Positions 1-7,150 of a stretch of 10,535 nucleotides of DNA are shown one piece after another. The stretch is from positions 1-10,535 of the forward strand of contig JALRCL010000348.1 of assembly GCA_023268575.1 (NCBI GenBank). Reading direction: 5' to 3'. Below the pieces are notes generated by a model. It saw only the letters and a program-made list of their open reading frames with translations, ran no database searches and was not told the DNA's origin. A program made the position numbers and the translations under genes. This DNA comes from Patulibacter sp. Its GTDB lineage: Bacteria > Actinomycetota > Thermoleophilia > Solirubrobacterales > Solirubrobacteraceae. The first letter of the stretch is position 1. Every line of letters begins with the position of its first letter.

Positions 1-831
1 GGGGCCGCCGGCGACGACCCGACCGTCCCGCCCGCGCCCGGGGTGCTGGTCGCGCCCGTCGCCAAGCAGGTCCGCGGCGCCGCCGAGGGGAACGCCGCGG
101 TCCTCTCGACCGCCCCCGACGGCACCGCGGAGAGCTGCCGCGGGGTCGCCGGCCGGGTCGAGGGGTTCGCCGTCGTCGGCCGCACGCTCGGCGGGCCGGC
201 GCTCGTCCCGACGATCGGCTTCGCGATCACGACGTCGTGCGCCCGCGACGCCGTGCCCGACATCGTGATCGCGCCGTCGACGGTCACCGAGCCGGGCATG
301 ACCCAGTCCGGGGTCACGCCGCTGCTCACGGCACGCGTCGTCACCGGCGAGCGGGTGCGGACGCGCTTCGAGCAGCGCGCCGTCGGGACGGCCTGCCCCG
401 GCTACGACCCGGCCTCCTCGACGCGCTGCGTGGCGACCTGGACCGGCACCGTCACCTTCGAGCGCTGGCGGCGGACCACCGAGCCGGCGAAGGACGCCGG
501 CCCCGCTCCGGCCGGCACGCGCCTCGGGCCGGCGCAGCTGCGCAAGGCGCCCGCGGTGGCGCCCGGCGCGCGCTCGGCGTCGACGACCGTCCGCTGCTCG
601 CGGCGCTGCACCGTCGAGGCGCTGATCGGCGTCTTCGGCCAGCGCAACGGCGCGCCGCACGTGACGCCGCTCGCACGCCGGACCCGCGCGCTGCGGGCGG
701 GGCGCGCGAGCACGCTGCGCGTGCCGCTGAGCGCCAAGGCGCGACGGGCGGTCGAGGCCGGCACCGCCGTGATGCGCCTGACCGTCCGCTCGTCCGGCGC
801 CCGTCGCAGCGCCGTCTACCCGCTGCGCTGA
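1..831 (+). CDS. Secreted/surface protein of unknown function, 5'-partial, basic beta-rich C-terminus
   Basis: The frame is open from the first base of the window to a TGA at 829-831 (276 visible residues), so the true start probably lies upstream; a GTG at 43 is possible but has no convincing ribosome binding site. I do not recognise the family. The visible part is rich in Ala, Thr, Val and Arg, with six cysteines including a CxxxC motif (VRCSRRC) in the last 90 residues, which suits an exported disulfide-containing protein. A Pro/Ala-rich linker around nt 480-560 separates an N-terminal region with regular beta-like spacing from a C-terminal domain that alternates hydrophobic and basic residues. 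That C-terminal domain resembles the end of the next gene, 104 bases downstream on the same strand, including the CxxxC and the run of short beta strands. Codon use (nearly all G/C third positions) matches the neighbours. Reality of the gene is likely; function is unknown. Confidence 0.75.
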   Translation, partial: GAAGDDPTVPPAPGVLVAPVAKQVRGAAEGNAAVLSTAPDGTAESCRGVAGRVEGFAVVGRTLGGPALVPTIGFAITTSCARDAVPDIVIAPSTVTEPGMTQSGVTPLLTARVVTGERVRTRFEQRAVGTACPGYDPASSTRCVATWTGTVTFERWRRTTEPAKDAGPAPAGTRLGPAQLRKAPAVAPGARSASTTVRCSRRCTVEALIGVFGQRNGAPHVTPLARRTRALRAGRASTLRVPLSAKARRAVEAGTAVMRLTVRSSGARRSAVYPLR

Positions 832-935
832 TCCGTCCCGTCCCCGATGCGCGTGCGCCGGCCCCGCCGGGCGCTGCCCGGCGACGGCCGGACGACGCGC
901 CTCGCCGCTCCACCCTCGACCCACCGACCCGACCT

Positions 936-2228
936 ATGCCACGCATGCGCACCCCCACGCGAGCCGCCGCGCTCGCGGTCCTCCTGACCGCCGCCGCCGC
1001 GACGCCCGCCGCGGCCGACTCGTTCGCCTACCGCGACGGCTACGACGTCCACCTCGTCAACGCCGACGGCAGCCGCAGCGAGCTCATCAGCCACGGCGAC
1101 GAGGAGGCCTACCCGACGCTGCCCGTCGCCGACGACGCGGGCAACGTGACGGTCATCGCGAAGCTCAAGGACGTCTTCGCGCCCGACCTGCTCTGGATCG
1201 GCCGCGACGGACGGACCGTGCGCAACGCGCTGCCCGAGCACGGCCCCGTCGGGCTGAACACCGGCCCGCTGTCGGTGCAGATGCACCGCGACGGGCGGCT
1301 GCTCGCGTACACGTACCTCGAGCACACCGGGATCTACAGCTCGCCGAAGCCGCACCTGGCGATCATCAACCCGCAGGACGCGCTCGCCCCGGTCCCGGCG
1401 ATCGACGTCGAGGGCGCGAGCTTCGCCGGCTGGCACGGCGACCGGCTGCTCGCGTCGAACGCCGAGAGCCTGTTCTCCGAGCAGGGCGGCGAGCGCTTCG
1501 ACTTCGCGCTCTGGGAGCCGATCCCGGGCGAGGGCGGTCAGAACGTCGACCTCGCGCGCGACGGGCGGCGAGCGGTGATCGGTCTCGGCAGCCGCCGGTT
1601 CGTGCTCGCCCAGCTCGACGGCGCCGCGCCGCCGGCGGCGAAGGCGACCGCCTGGTGCGAGCTGCCCGACGACGGCAAGGACCTCTACCGCGGCGGCGCC
1701 GCGAGCGCCGCGATCTCGCCCGACGGGCGCTACGTCGCGCTCGCCGGCCAGAGCGGTCTGCGGGTCGCACGCGTCGACGCGATCGGCAGCGGCCCGTGCG
1801 ACCTGCAGGACGTGCGGCTCGTGGCCGAGAAGGGCGGACTGCCGACCTCCTCCGGCTACACCGTCGGCTCCACGCCGCCCGACGACGGCAAGGCGCCCGA
1901 CGACGGTCCCAAGCCCGACGACGGCAAGCAGCCCGACGACGGCAAGCGCCCGGACGACGGGAAGGGCGCGAAGCCGGCGAAGGCCGTGACGATCACGCGC
2001 GCGCGGCGGCGCGGCCGCACCGTGACGGTGACGTTCCGCTGCGCGAAGGCGTGCCGCTACGCGGTCCGGGTCCGCCGCGGTACGCGGACGCTGAAGACCC
2101 GCAAGGGCACGGCGAAGGCGAAGCGCGCGACGACCGTGACGCTCCGTGGCGTGCGCGTCGTCCGCGGTCGCGCGCTCACCGTGCGCGTGACGGTCGGTCG
2201 CACGGTCGTGTCGAAGCGCGTGGGGTAG
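936..2228 (+). CDS. Secreted beta-propeller-like (TolB/WD40-like) protein with PDDGK linker and basic C-terminal domain
   Basis: 430 residues from the ATG at 936; an in-frame ATG at 945 is the alternative. The open frame extends further upstream to 237, but that part overlaps the preceding gene and is a shadow. The start is supported by a good Sec signal peptide (MPRMRTPTRAAALAVLL, cleavage near residue 27 after Ala-Ala-Ala). No Shine-Dalgarno sequence is visible, so translation may be leaderless. Residues ~28-310 contain spaced strand motifs such as YDVHLVNADG, LLWIGRDG and AAISPDGRYVALAG, typical of TolB/WD40-like propeller blades. Five PDDG-type repeats form a charged linker (~315-344). 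The last ~80 residues are a very basic beta-rich domain with a CxxxC motif (FRCAKAC). Proteins of this layout are expected outside the membrane, bound to wall or envelope. The specific ligand is unknown; an enzymatic role is not indicated because no catalytic motif is seen. Confidence 0.8.
   Translation: MPRMRTPTRAAALAVLLTAAAATPAAADSFAYRDGYDVHLVNADGSRSELISHGDEEAYPTLPVADDAGNVTVIAKLKDVFAPDLLWIGRDGRTVRNALPEHGPVGLNTGPLSVQMHRDGRLLAYTYLEHTGIYSSPKPHLAIINPQDALAPVPAIDVEGASFAGWHGDRLLASNAESLFSEQGGERFDFALWEPIPGEGGQNVDLARDGRRAVIGLGSRRFVLAQLDGAAPPAAKATAWCELPDDGKDLYRGGAASAAISPDGRYVALAGQSGLRVARVDAIGSGPCDLQDVRLVAEKGGLPTSSGYTVGSTPPDDGKAPDDGPKPDDGKQPDDGKRPDDGKGAKPAKAVTITRARRRGRTVTVTFRCAKACRYAVRVRRGTRTLKTRKGTAKAKRATTVTLRGVRVVRGRALTVRVTVGRTVVSKRVG
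1878..1967 (+). repeat. 18-nt tandem repeat coding for five PDDG-type hexapeptides
   Basis: Five consecutive in-frame units code for PDDGKA, PDDGPK, PDDGKQ, PDDGKR and PDDGKG. The period is 18 nt, with most changes confined to the last codon or two of each unit. It lies between the propeller-like part and the basic C-terminal domain of the secreted protein and probably serves as a flexible spacer. The same 16 bases that begin the array (1878-1893) also occur at 1665-1680 inside the propeller part of the same gene. Confidence 0.9.
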
Positions 2229-2262
2229 CGGCGGCCGCCGCCGACACAACGTCCGTCGGCCA

Positions 2263-2311
2263 CGACGGAGTTCCGACGGCCTGCTCCGTCGCCGCCGACG
2301 CGGCGGCGGAG
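2263..2311 (+). terminator. Two overlapping hairpins after the propeller gene, possible terminator/attenuator
   Basis: A perfect 8-bp inverted repeat (CGACGGAG at 2263-2270 and CTCCGTCG at 2284-2291, 13-nt loop) starts 35 bases after the stop codon of the propeller gene. Its right arm is also part of a second stem: CGCCGCC at 2290-2296 pairs with GGCGGCG at 2302-2308, and a bulged version reaches back to 2284. The two stems cannot form together. No T-run follows, as is usual in very GC-rich actinomycetes. The hairpins sit 41 bases before the aminotransferase start, so they may end the first transcript or control read-through into the catabolic genes. Confidence 0.4.
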
Positions 2312-2351
2312 CACGCTCTGGTGGACCGCCGATCCCGAGGTCCACCCGACG

Positions 2352-3821
2352 ATGCCCACGTCCACCCCGCCCGCCGACCACGCCCTCCTCCAGGAACGCG
2401 CGCGGGACCACCTGCTCCTGCACTTCACGAAGCACGGCACGGCGTTCGCCGACCCGACCGGCGCGTCGGAGCGGGAGCTGCTCGTGCTCGAGCGGGGCGA
2501 GGGGCCCTACGTCTTCGACACCCGCGGCCGCCGCTACGTCGACGCGCTCTCGAGCCTCTACTGCGCGCAGCTGGGCTACTCGCACGGCGAGGAGTTCTCC
2601 GCCGCCATCGCCGGGCAGCTCGCGACGCTGCCGTTCAACACGAACTGGGGCACCGCCCATCCGGCGGCGATCGAGCTCGCCCACCAGCTCGCCGAGCGCA
2701 CGCCGGGCGACCTCGACCACGTGTTCCTCACGAACGGCGGGTCGGAGTCGGTTGAGTCGATGTGGAAGATCGCCCGAGAGCACTTCCGCGCGATCGGCCA
2801 GCCGCAGCGGACGAAGGCGATCGCCCGCGACATCGCCTACCACGGGGTGACCCTCGGAGCGCTCTCCTTCACCGGCGTCCCGGGCTACAAGGAGGGCTTC
2901 GGGACGCCGCCGATCGACGTCACCCACGTCTCGAACACGAACGCCTTCCGCGGGCGCCGCCCGGACGAGGACGACGCGACGTGGTGCGCCCGGCTGCTGC
3001 AGGAGGTGCGGGACGCCGTCGCCGCCGCCGGGCCCGACGAGGTCGCGGTGATCATCGCCGAGCCGGTCCAGAACGCCGGCGGGTGCCTCGTGCCGCCGCC
3101 CGGTTACTGGACCGGGCTGCGAGCGATCGCCGACGAGCACGGGATCCTGCTCGTGGCCGACTCGGTCATCTGCGGCTTCGGCCGGCTCGGGTCGTGGCTC
3201 GGCATCGAGCACGAGGGCGTCGTCCCGGACATGGTCACGACGGCGAAGGGGATCACCTCCGCCTACCTGCCCGGCGGGGCCGTCTTCGTGCGCGACCACG
3301 TCGCGGCGTCGCTGTCGGCGCCGTCGACGGGGCCGCTGCGCCACGGGATCACCTTCGGCGGGCACCCCGCCGGGGCCGCCGCCGCACTGAAGAACATCGA
3401 GATCTTCGAGCGCGACGGGATCCTGCCGAACGTCCGCGCGCTCGAGGGCCACCTGGCGGGCGCGATGGACCGGCTGCTCGAGCTACCGCTCGTCGGCGAC
3501 GTCCGCGGCGCCGGCTTCTTCCGCGCGGCGGAGCTCGTCGGACGCGACGGCGTTCGGCTGGACCAGGCCCAGCGGGACGAGCTGCTGCGCGGGTTCCTGC
3601 CCGGCCGGCTGCTGGAGGCAGGCCTCATCGCCCGTGCCGACGACCGCGGCGACGCCGTCGTGCAGATCGCGCCGCCGCTGATCGCCGACGCCGCGCTGCT
3701 GGACGAGATCGTCGACCGGCTCGGCGAGGTGCTCGCCGACGCCGGCGAGCACCTGCGCCGCTTCGACGACCGCCGCGGCGGCGTCGTGGCCGGCGCGCCC
3801 CTCGAGGCCACGAAGGACTGA
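2352..3821 (+). CDS. Class III PLP-dependent aminotransferase (probable amine/diamine:pyruvate aminotransferase)
   Basis: 489 residues, a little longer than most class III (omega) aminotransferases. The ATG at 2352 follows a GAGG at 2337-2340 and a gene-free gap. Family marks in order: NTNWGTAHPAAIELA near 96-110, the phosphate-binding TNGGSES (127-133), YHG (163-165), the EPVQ segment (237-240), Asp270 expected to hold the PLP ring nitrogen, and the PLP-linking Lys299 in TTAKGITS. HGITFGGHPAGAAAALKNIE follows from 331. In most relatives Asp270 is followed by Glu (DEV); here it is Ser271. It moves an amino group from a primary amine to a keto acid. The substrate cannot be read from sequence alone, but the adjoining alanine dehydrogenase and aminobutyraldehyde-type dehydrogenase point to pyruvate as acceptor and to putrescine or a similar amine as donor. 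Taurine, beta-alanine or other omega-amino acids remain possible. Stop codon and next start are one base apart, so translation is probably coupled. Confidence 0.9.
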   Translation: MPTSTPPADHALLQERARDHLLLHFTKHGTAFADPTGASERELLVLERGEGPYVFDTRGRRYVDALSSLYCAQLGYSHGEEFSAAIAGQLATLPFNTNWGTAHPAAIELAHQLAERTPGDLDHVFLTNGGSESVESMWKIAREHFRAIGQPQRTKAIARDIAYHGVTLGALSFTGVPGYKEGFGTPPIDVTHVSNTNAFRGRRPDEDDATWCARLLQEVRDAVAAAGPDEVAVIIAEPVQNAGGCLVPPPGYWTGLRAIADEHGILLVADSVICGFGRLGSWLGIEHEGVVPDMVTTAKGITSAYLPGGAVFVRDHVAASLSAPSTGPLRHGITFGGHPAGAAAALKNIEIFERDGILPNVRALEGHLAGAMDRLLELPLVGDVRGAGFFRAAELVGRDGVRLDQAQRDELLRGFLPGRLLEAGLIARADDRGDAVVQIAPPLIADAALLDEIVDRLGEVLADAGEHLRRFDDRRGGVVAGAPLEATKD

Positions 3822-3822
3822 C

Positions 3823-4926
3823 ATGCACGTCGGCGTCGTCACCGAGATCAAGCCCGCGGAGCGGCGCGTCGCCCTGACGCCCGCCGGGGCGCACGAGCTG
3901 GCAGACCGGGGGCACGACGTGCTCGTGCAGGCCGGCGCGGGCGAGGGGTCCGGTTTCCCGGACTCCGCCTACGTCGGGGCGGGCGCGCGGATCGTCGACG
4001 GCGCCGAGCGCGTCTGGGCCGAGAGCGAGCTGCTGCTGAAGGTCAAGGAGCCGATCGCGCCGGAGTACGAGCGCCTCAACGGCGACGCGACGCTCTTCAC
4101 CTACCTGCACCTCGCCGCGGCGCCGCGGCTGACGGAGGCGCTGATGGCGTCCGGCACGACCGCGATCGCCTACGAGACCGTGACCGGGAGGGACGGTCGT
4201 GGCCTGCCGCTGCTGGCGCCGATGTCCGAGGTCGCCGGGCGCCTCGCCGCCCAGGCCGGGGCGTACTTCCTGCAGTCGCCGCTGGACGGTCGCGGGGTGC
4301 TGATCGGCGGGGTGCCGGGCGTCGCGCCGGCGCGGGTCGTCGTGATCGGCGGCGGCGTGGTCGGCACGAACGCCGCGCGCGTGGCCGTCGGGATGGGCGC
4401 GGAGGTCACGATCCTCGAGCGGTCGATCGACCGGCTCGTCGAGCTGGAGGCGTTCTTCGACGGCCGGGCGAGGGTGCTCATGAGCGACGCGCTGACCCTG
4501 CGCGACGAGGTCTCCCGCGCGGACGTCGTGATCGGCGCGGTGCTCGTGGCGGGCGCGGCGGCGCCGAAGCTCATCACCCGCGAGATGCTCGCCGGCATGC
4601 GCTCGCGCGCGGTGATCGTCGACGTCGCTATCGACCAGGGCGGGTGCGCGGAGACGTCGACGCCGACGACCCACGACGACCCGACGTACCTCGTCGACGA
4701 CGTCCTGCACTACTGCGTGGCGAACATGCCCGGCGGCGTACCGGCGACCTCCACCCGGGCGCTGACGAACGCGACGCTGCCCTACGTGCTGGCGCTGGCC
4801 GACCACGGTCCGGACGGGGCGTTCGAGCGGATCCCGGGGTTGCAGGCCGGGGTCAACGTGCGCGACGGTGCGATCACCGTGCCCGCCGTCGCCGAGGCCC
4901 TCGCGGCCCACCGCTCCGCGGCGTGA
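3823..4926 (+). CDS. ald: Alanine dehydrogenase (NAD-dependent)
   Basis: 367 residues, close to the usual ~371. It catalyses the reversible oxidative deamination of L-alanine to pyruvate and ammonium with NAD+. The N-terminus MHVGVVTEIKPAERRVALTP is characteristic. Expected active-site residues are present: Arg15, Lys75 (LLKVKEP), His96 (TYLHLAA) and the Asp of VDVAIDQGG (Asp271). The Rossmann fold shows VVVIGGGVVGTNAA at 172-185, and the C-terminal NMPGGVPATST signature is intact. The ATG at 3823 lies one base after the aminotransferase stop, and a good ribosome binding site (GAAGGA, 3812-3817) sits inside the end of that gene. In this setting the enzyme most likely works in the catabolic direction, recycling the alanine made by the aminotransferase to pyruvate and releasing ammonium, as the equivalent enzyme does in bacterial taurine degradation. 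Identity is secure; the direction is inferred. Confidence 0.95.
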   Translation: MHVGVVTEIKPAERRVALTPAGAHELADRGHDVLVQAGAGEGSGFPDSAYVGAGARIVDGAERVWAESELLLKVKEPIAPEYERLNGDATLFTYLHLAAAPRLTEALMASGTTAIAYETVTGRDGRGLPLLAPMSEVAGRLAAQAGAYFLQSPLDGRGVLIGGVPGVAPARVVVIGGGVVGTNAARVAVGMGAEVTILERSIDRLVELEAFFDGRARVLMSDALTLRDEVSRADVVIGAVLVAGAAAPKLITREMLAGMRSRAVIVDVAIDQGGCAETSTPTTHDDPTYLVDDVLHYCVANMPGGVPATSTRALTNATLPYVLALADHGPDGAFERIPGLQAGVNVRDGAITVPAVAEALAAHRSAA

Positions 4927-5074
4927 GGGCGCCGGCGGCCAGCGGATCGCGGGACCGCCGACGCCGACCCGCGGGCGCGGCGGACACGCGGAGCGGGTCC
5001 CGGCCGCCCCGCGGCGGGGCGCCGACGCGGAACGTCGTCACCAGGGCCGCTGCCACACGACATCGGAACGAGCC
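4927..5074. other. Spacer between ald and the aldehyde dehydrogenase, with a short GC hairpin
   Basis: 148 bases without a convincing gene. It holds a compact perfect hairpin (GCCCCG at 5006-5011, CGGGGC at 5015-5020, 3-nt loop) and a looser inverted repeat (CGCGGG at 4948-4953 and CCCGCG at 4968-4973). Neither is followed by a T-run. The hairpin may slow read-through or protect the message, but in DNA this GC-rich short stems arise easily by chance. A separate promoter for the third gene cannot be excluded; I see no clear -10/-35. Confidence 0.35.
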
Positions 5075-6535
5075 ATGAGCACCACGAACGTCACCGTCCT
5101 GCCCAACGTCGTCGGCGGCGCGGCCGTCGACGCGACCACCGGCGTCGTCGAGGACGTCCTGGATCCGGCGACCGAGCAGGTCGTCGCCCGCGCCCCGCTC
5201 GGCGACGCGGAGGACGTGCGGCGTGCGGTCGAGGCGGCGACGGGCGCGTTCCGCGAGTGGGGCCGGACGACCCCGGCCGAGCGCCAGACCGCGCTGCTGG
5301 CGCTCGCCGACCGCCTGGACGGCCACCTCGACGAGCTCGCGCTGCTCGAGGCGCGTGAGGCCGGCAAGCCGCTGGACTGCGCGCGCGAGGAGCTCGCGCT
5401 CTGCGGGGACCACCTGCGGTTCTTCGCCGGCGCGGCCCGGACGCTCGAGGGCAAGGCCGCCGGGGAGTACGCGGCCGGCTACACGTCCTTCGTCCGGCGC
5501 GAGCCGCTCGGCGTCGTCGGGCAGATCACGCCGTGGAACTACCCGCTCGCGATGGCGATCTGGAAGATCGGCCCCGCCCTGGCGGCCGGCAACGCGGTCG
5601 TGCTCAAGCCCTCCGAGCTCACGCCGTCGACGACCGTCCGCTACGCCGAGCTCGTCGCCGACCTGCTGCCGCCGGGGACGTTCAACGTCCTCACCGGCCA
5701 CGGCTCGCCGGTCGGCGAGGGGATCGTCACCCATCCGGCCGTGCGGCTCGTGTCGCTCACCGGGTCGGTGCGGACCGGCAAGGCGATCGCCCGCGCCGCG
5801 GCGGACACGCTCGCCCGCACGCACCTCGAGCTCGGGGGCAAGGCGCCGGTCGTCGTGCTCGACGACGCGGACCTCGAGAAGGTCGTCGAGGGGATCAAGG
5901 TCGGGGCGTTCTACAACGCCGGTCAGGACTGCACCGCCGCCTGCCGCGTCATCGCCACGCCGGGCATCCACGACCGGCTGCTCGAGGCGCTCGTCCCGGC
6001 GGTGGAGTCGCTCGTGATCGGCGAGCCGTTCGACGACGCCGGCGAGGCGGTCGAGGGGATCGAGCTCGGTCCGGTGATCTCCGCCGGCCAGCGCGACAAG
6101 GTCCTCGGCATGGTCGACCGCGCCGTGGCGGACGGCGCCCGGGTCCTCACCGGCGGCAGCCGCTGGGGGCGCCGCGGGTACTTCGTCGAGCCGACGGTCG
6201 TCGCCGGTCCGGCGCAGGACGCCGAGATCGTCCAGCAGGAGGTCTTCGGGCCGGTCGTCACCGTCCAGCGGGCCGCCGACGAGGCCCAGGCGCTGGCGTG
6301 GGCCAACGACTCCGTCTACGGCCTCGCCTCGTCGGTCTGGACCCGGGACGTCGGCGCTGCGCTGCGCGCCACCCGCGAGCTGGACTTCGGCTGCGTCTGG
6401 ATCAACGACCACCTGCCGTACCTCTCCGAGATGCCGCACGGCGGCTTCGGCGAGTCGGGCTACGGCAAGGACCTCTCGCAGTACTCGCTCGAGGAGTACA
6501 CGCGGATCAAGCACGTCATGGCGAACCTGGAGTGA
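5075..6535 (+). CDS. Aldehyde dehydrogenase, gamma-aminobutyraldehyde dehydrogenase type
   Basis: 486 residues, the normal length for the NAD(P)-dependent ALDH superfamily. The ATG at 5075 (MSTTNVTVLPNVVGG) has a GGAACGAG ribosome-binding-like site at 5065-5072. Upstream open frame to 4868 is a shadow of ald. Motifs: PWNYP with the oxyanion Asn155, KPSE (Lys178-Glu181) for cofactor binding, LTGSVRTGK near 228-236, the general base Glu252 in LELGGK, the nucleophile Cys286 in GQDCTAACRVI, and EVFGPVVTV near 389-397. The GQDCTAACR context and the C-terminal SEMPHGGFGESGYGKDLSQ / YTRIKHVM are those of the aminobutyraldehyde dehydrogenases (E. coli PatD/YdcW-like), which oxidise 4-aminobutanal to GABA. 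With the upstream aminotransferase and ald, it probably completes oxidation of a diamine. Substrate is inferred from family resemblance plus context; a relative acting on another aminoaldehyde or betaine aldehyde is possible. Confidence 0.92.
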   Translation: MSTTNVTVLPNVVGGAAVDATTGVVEDVLDPATEQVVARAPLGDAEDVRRAVEAATGAFREWGRTTPAERQTALLALADRLDGHLDELALLEAREAGKPLDCAREELALCGDHLRFFAGAARTLEGKAAGEYAAGYTSFVRREPLGVVGQITPWNYPLAMAIWKIGPALAAGNAVVLKPSELTPSTTVRYAELVADLLPPGTFNVLTGHGSPVGEGIVTHPAVRLVSLTGSVRTGKAIARAAADTLARTHLELGGKAPVVVLDDADLEKVVEGIKVGAFYNAGQDCTAACRVIATPGIHDRLLEALVPAVESLVIGEPFDDAGEAVEGIELGPVISAGQRDKVLGMVDRAVADGARVLTGGSRWGRRGYFVEPTVVAGPAQDAEIVQQEVFGPVVTVQRAADEAQALAWANDSVYGLASSVWTRDVGAALRATRELDFGCVWINDHLPYLSEMPHGGFGESGYGKDLSQYSLEEYTRIKHVMANLE

Positions 6536-6614
6536 GCGGGTCGCGGGCCCCAAGCCTGCACGCCTCTGGGCTCCTACGCCACGCCTCTCGCCCTCGTCGC
6601 ACGGGGTCCATGGC

Positions 6615-6735
6615 GCGGCCGTCGCTCGGATCCTCAAGGACCTCGAGGCCGACGGTCTCGTTCGGGCTGACGACGGATGTGATCCGGAGCCACCTCGGCA
6701 CGCCCTGCCCAAGGCCGTCGGGGCCCCGCCGTCGG
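6615..6735 (+). pseudogene. Possible remnant of a MarR-type winged-helix regulator
   Basis: In the frame open from 6537 to the TGA at 6891-6893 there is no good start codon, but residues coded at 6615-6735 read AAVARILKDLEADGLVRADD and then GCDPEPPRHALPKAVG. This resembles the recognition helix and wing of MarR-family regulators (xVxRLLxRLEADGLVRR followed by a DPxDRRA..LTxxG segment). The first half of the domain is absent and the wing looks worn. It lies directly downstream of the catabolic cassette, so it could be what is left of a local regulator. PadR or ArsR type is an alternative. Low confidence: a short match in one frame of GC-rich DNA. Confidence 0.3.
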
Positions 6736-6779
6736 CGCGCTGCGAAGCTAGATCCCGACCAGCGCCACGAGGAGAACCG

Positions 6780-6893
6780 CTCTCGTTCGGCGTGCTGCAA
6801 CGTCGCATCGGACACCGGTCGCCAGCAACGACCGCGGTGTACCTCGCCGCTGGCGAAGACGTCGACTTTGCACAGCCGAGGGGCGACGGCTGA
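6780..6893 (+). pseudogene. Possible remnant of a tyrosine recombinase (integrase) C-terminus
   Basis: The same open frame goes on to code LSFGVLQRRIGHRSPATTAV followed by YLAAGEDVDFAQ and a stop at 6891-6893. The pattern leucine-Gln...-Gly-His-x-Ser-(4)-Thr-Thr-x-x-Tyr is the box II end of phage-type integrases and Xer-like recombinases (typically LLGHSSxxTTxxYxH), including a Tyr at the place of the catalytic nucleophile and a termination soon afterwards. The upstream HxxR/Arg box is not visible in this frame, and only about 35 residues are left, so it cannot be active. It fits with other signs of rearrangement further right. The match is short, so confidence is limited. Confidence 0.33.
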
Positions 6894-7099
6894 CCCCGCC
6901 GAATCGCACGACGCGGTGCGCGAGCGCTCCGGGTTGACCTCCGGTCTGTCGGCGCCTGCTTGTTGAGTCCCGCGATCCGCAGGGCGCGTCCCGCCGCAAC
7001 GCGCGGTGCGCCGGTCCTTCCGTCCCGGACGGGATCAGGCGTGCGGCGACCTACCGCCGCCTCCACACCGACCGCGCGACCGACGGGGATGATTGACGG
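6894..7099. other. Non-coding stretch, no gene seen
   Basis: Between the recombinase-like remnant and the hairpin at 7100 I see no supported gene on either strand, no tRNA and no obvious repeat. The open frames here lack ribosome binding sites and recognisable motifs. Together with the remnants at 6536-6893 this makes about 560 bases of gene-poor DNA where the + strand cassette and the - strand genes converge. Confidence 0.6.
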
Positions 7100-7140
7100 G
7101 CGGCGAGGGAGCTGGACCGGGATCGGGGCTCCCTCGCCGC
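7100..7140 (-). terminator. Strong 13-bp hairpin, terminator of the - strand secreted-protein genes
   Basis: A perfect 13-bp inverted repeat: GCGGCGAGGGAGC at 7100-7112 and GCTCCCTCGCCGC at 7128-7140, with a 15-nt loop. It begins 10 bases after the stop codon of the frameshifted secreted-protein gene (TAG at 7153-7151 on the - strand), the usual place for an intrinsic terminator. No T-run follows, which is common in high-GC actinomycetes. Because genes converge here, it could also stop + strand transcripts. Confidence 0.65.
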
Positions 7141-7150
7141 ACGCGCCGCG

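Noticed and set aside
237..935. Upstream extension of the propeller gene frame
   Set aside because: It overlaps the first gene in another frame, is Arg/Ala-rich without sense, and the signal peptide at 936 marks the real start.
1878..1967. CRISPR-like short repeats
   Set aside because: The units are in-frame codon repeats of 18 nt without spacers; they are a protein linker.
816..3452. 878-codon open frame on the - strand
   Set aside because: It lies antisense to the propeller and aminotransferase genes, has Arg/Val/Asp-rich low-complexity composition and no motifs; it is a high-GC shadow frame.
4874..7066. 730-codon open frame on the - strand
   Set aside because: Antisense of the aldehyde dehydrogenase and the following spacer, with no family motif; shadow frame.
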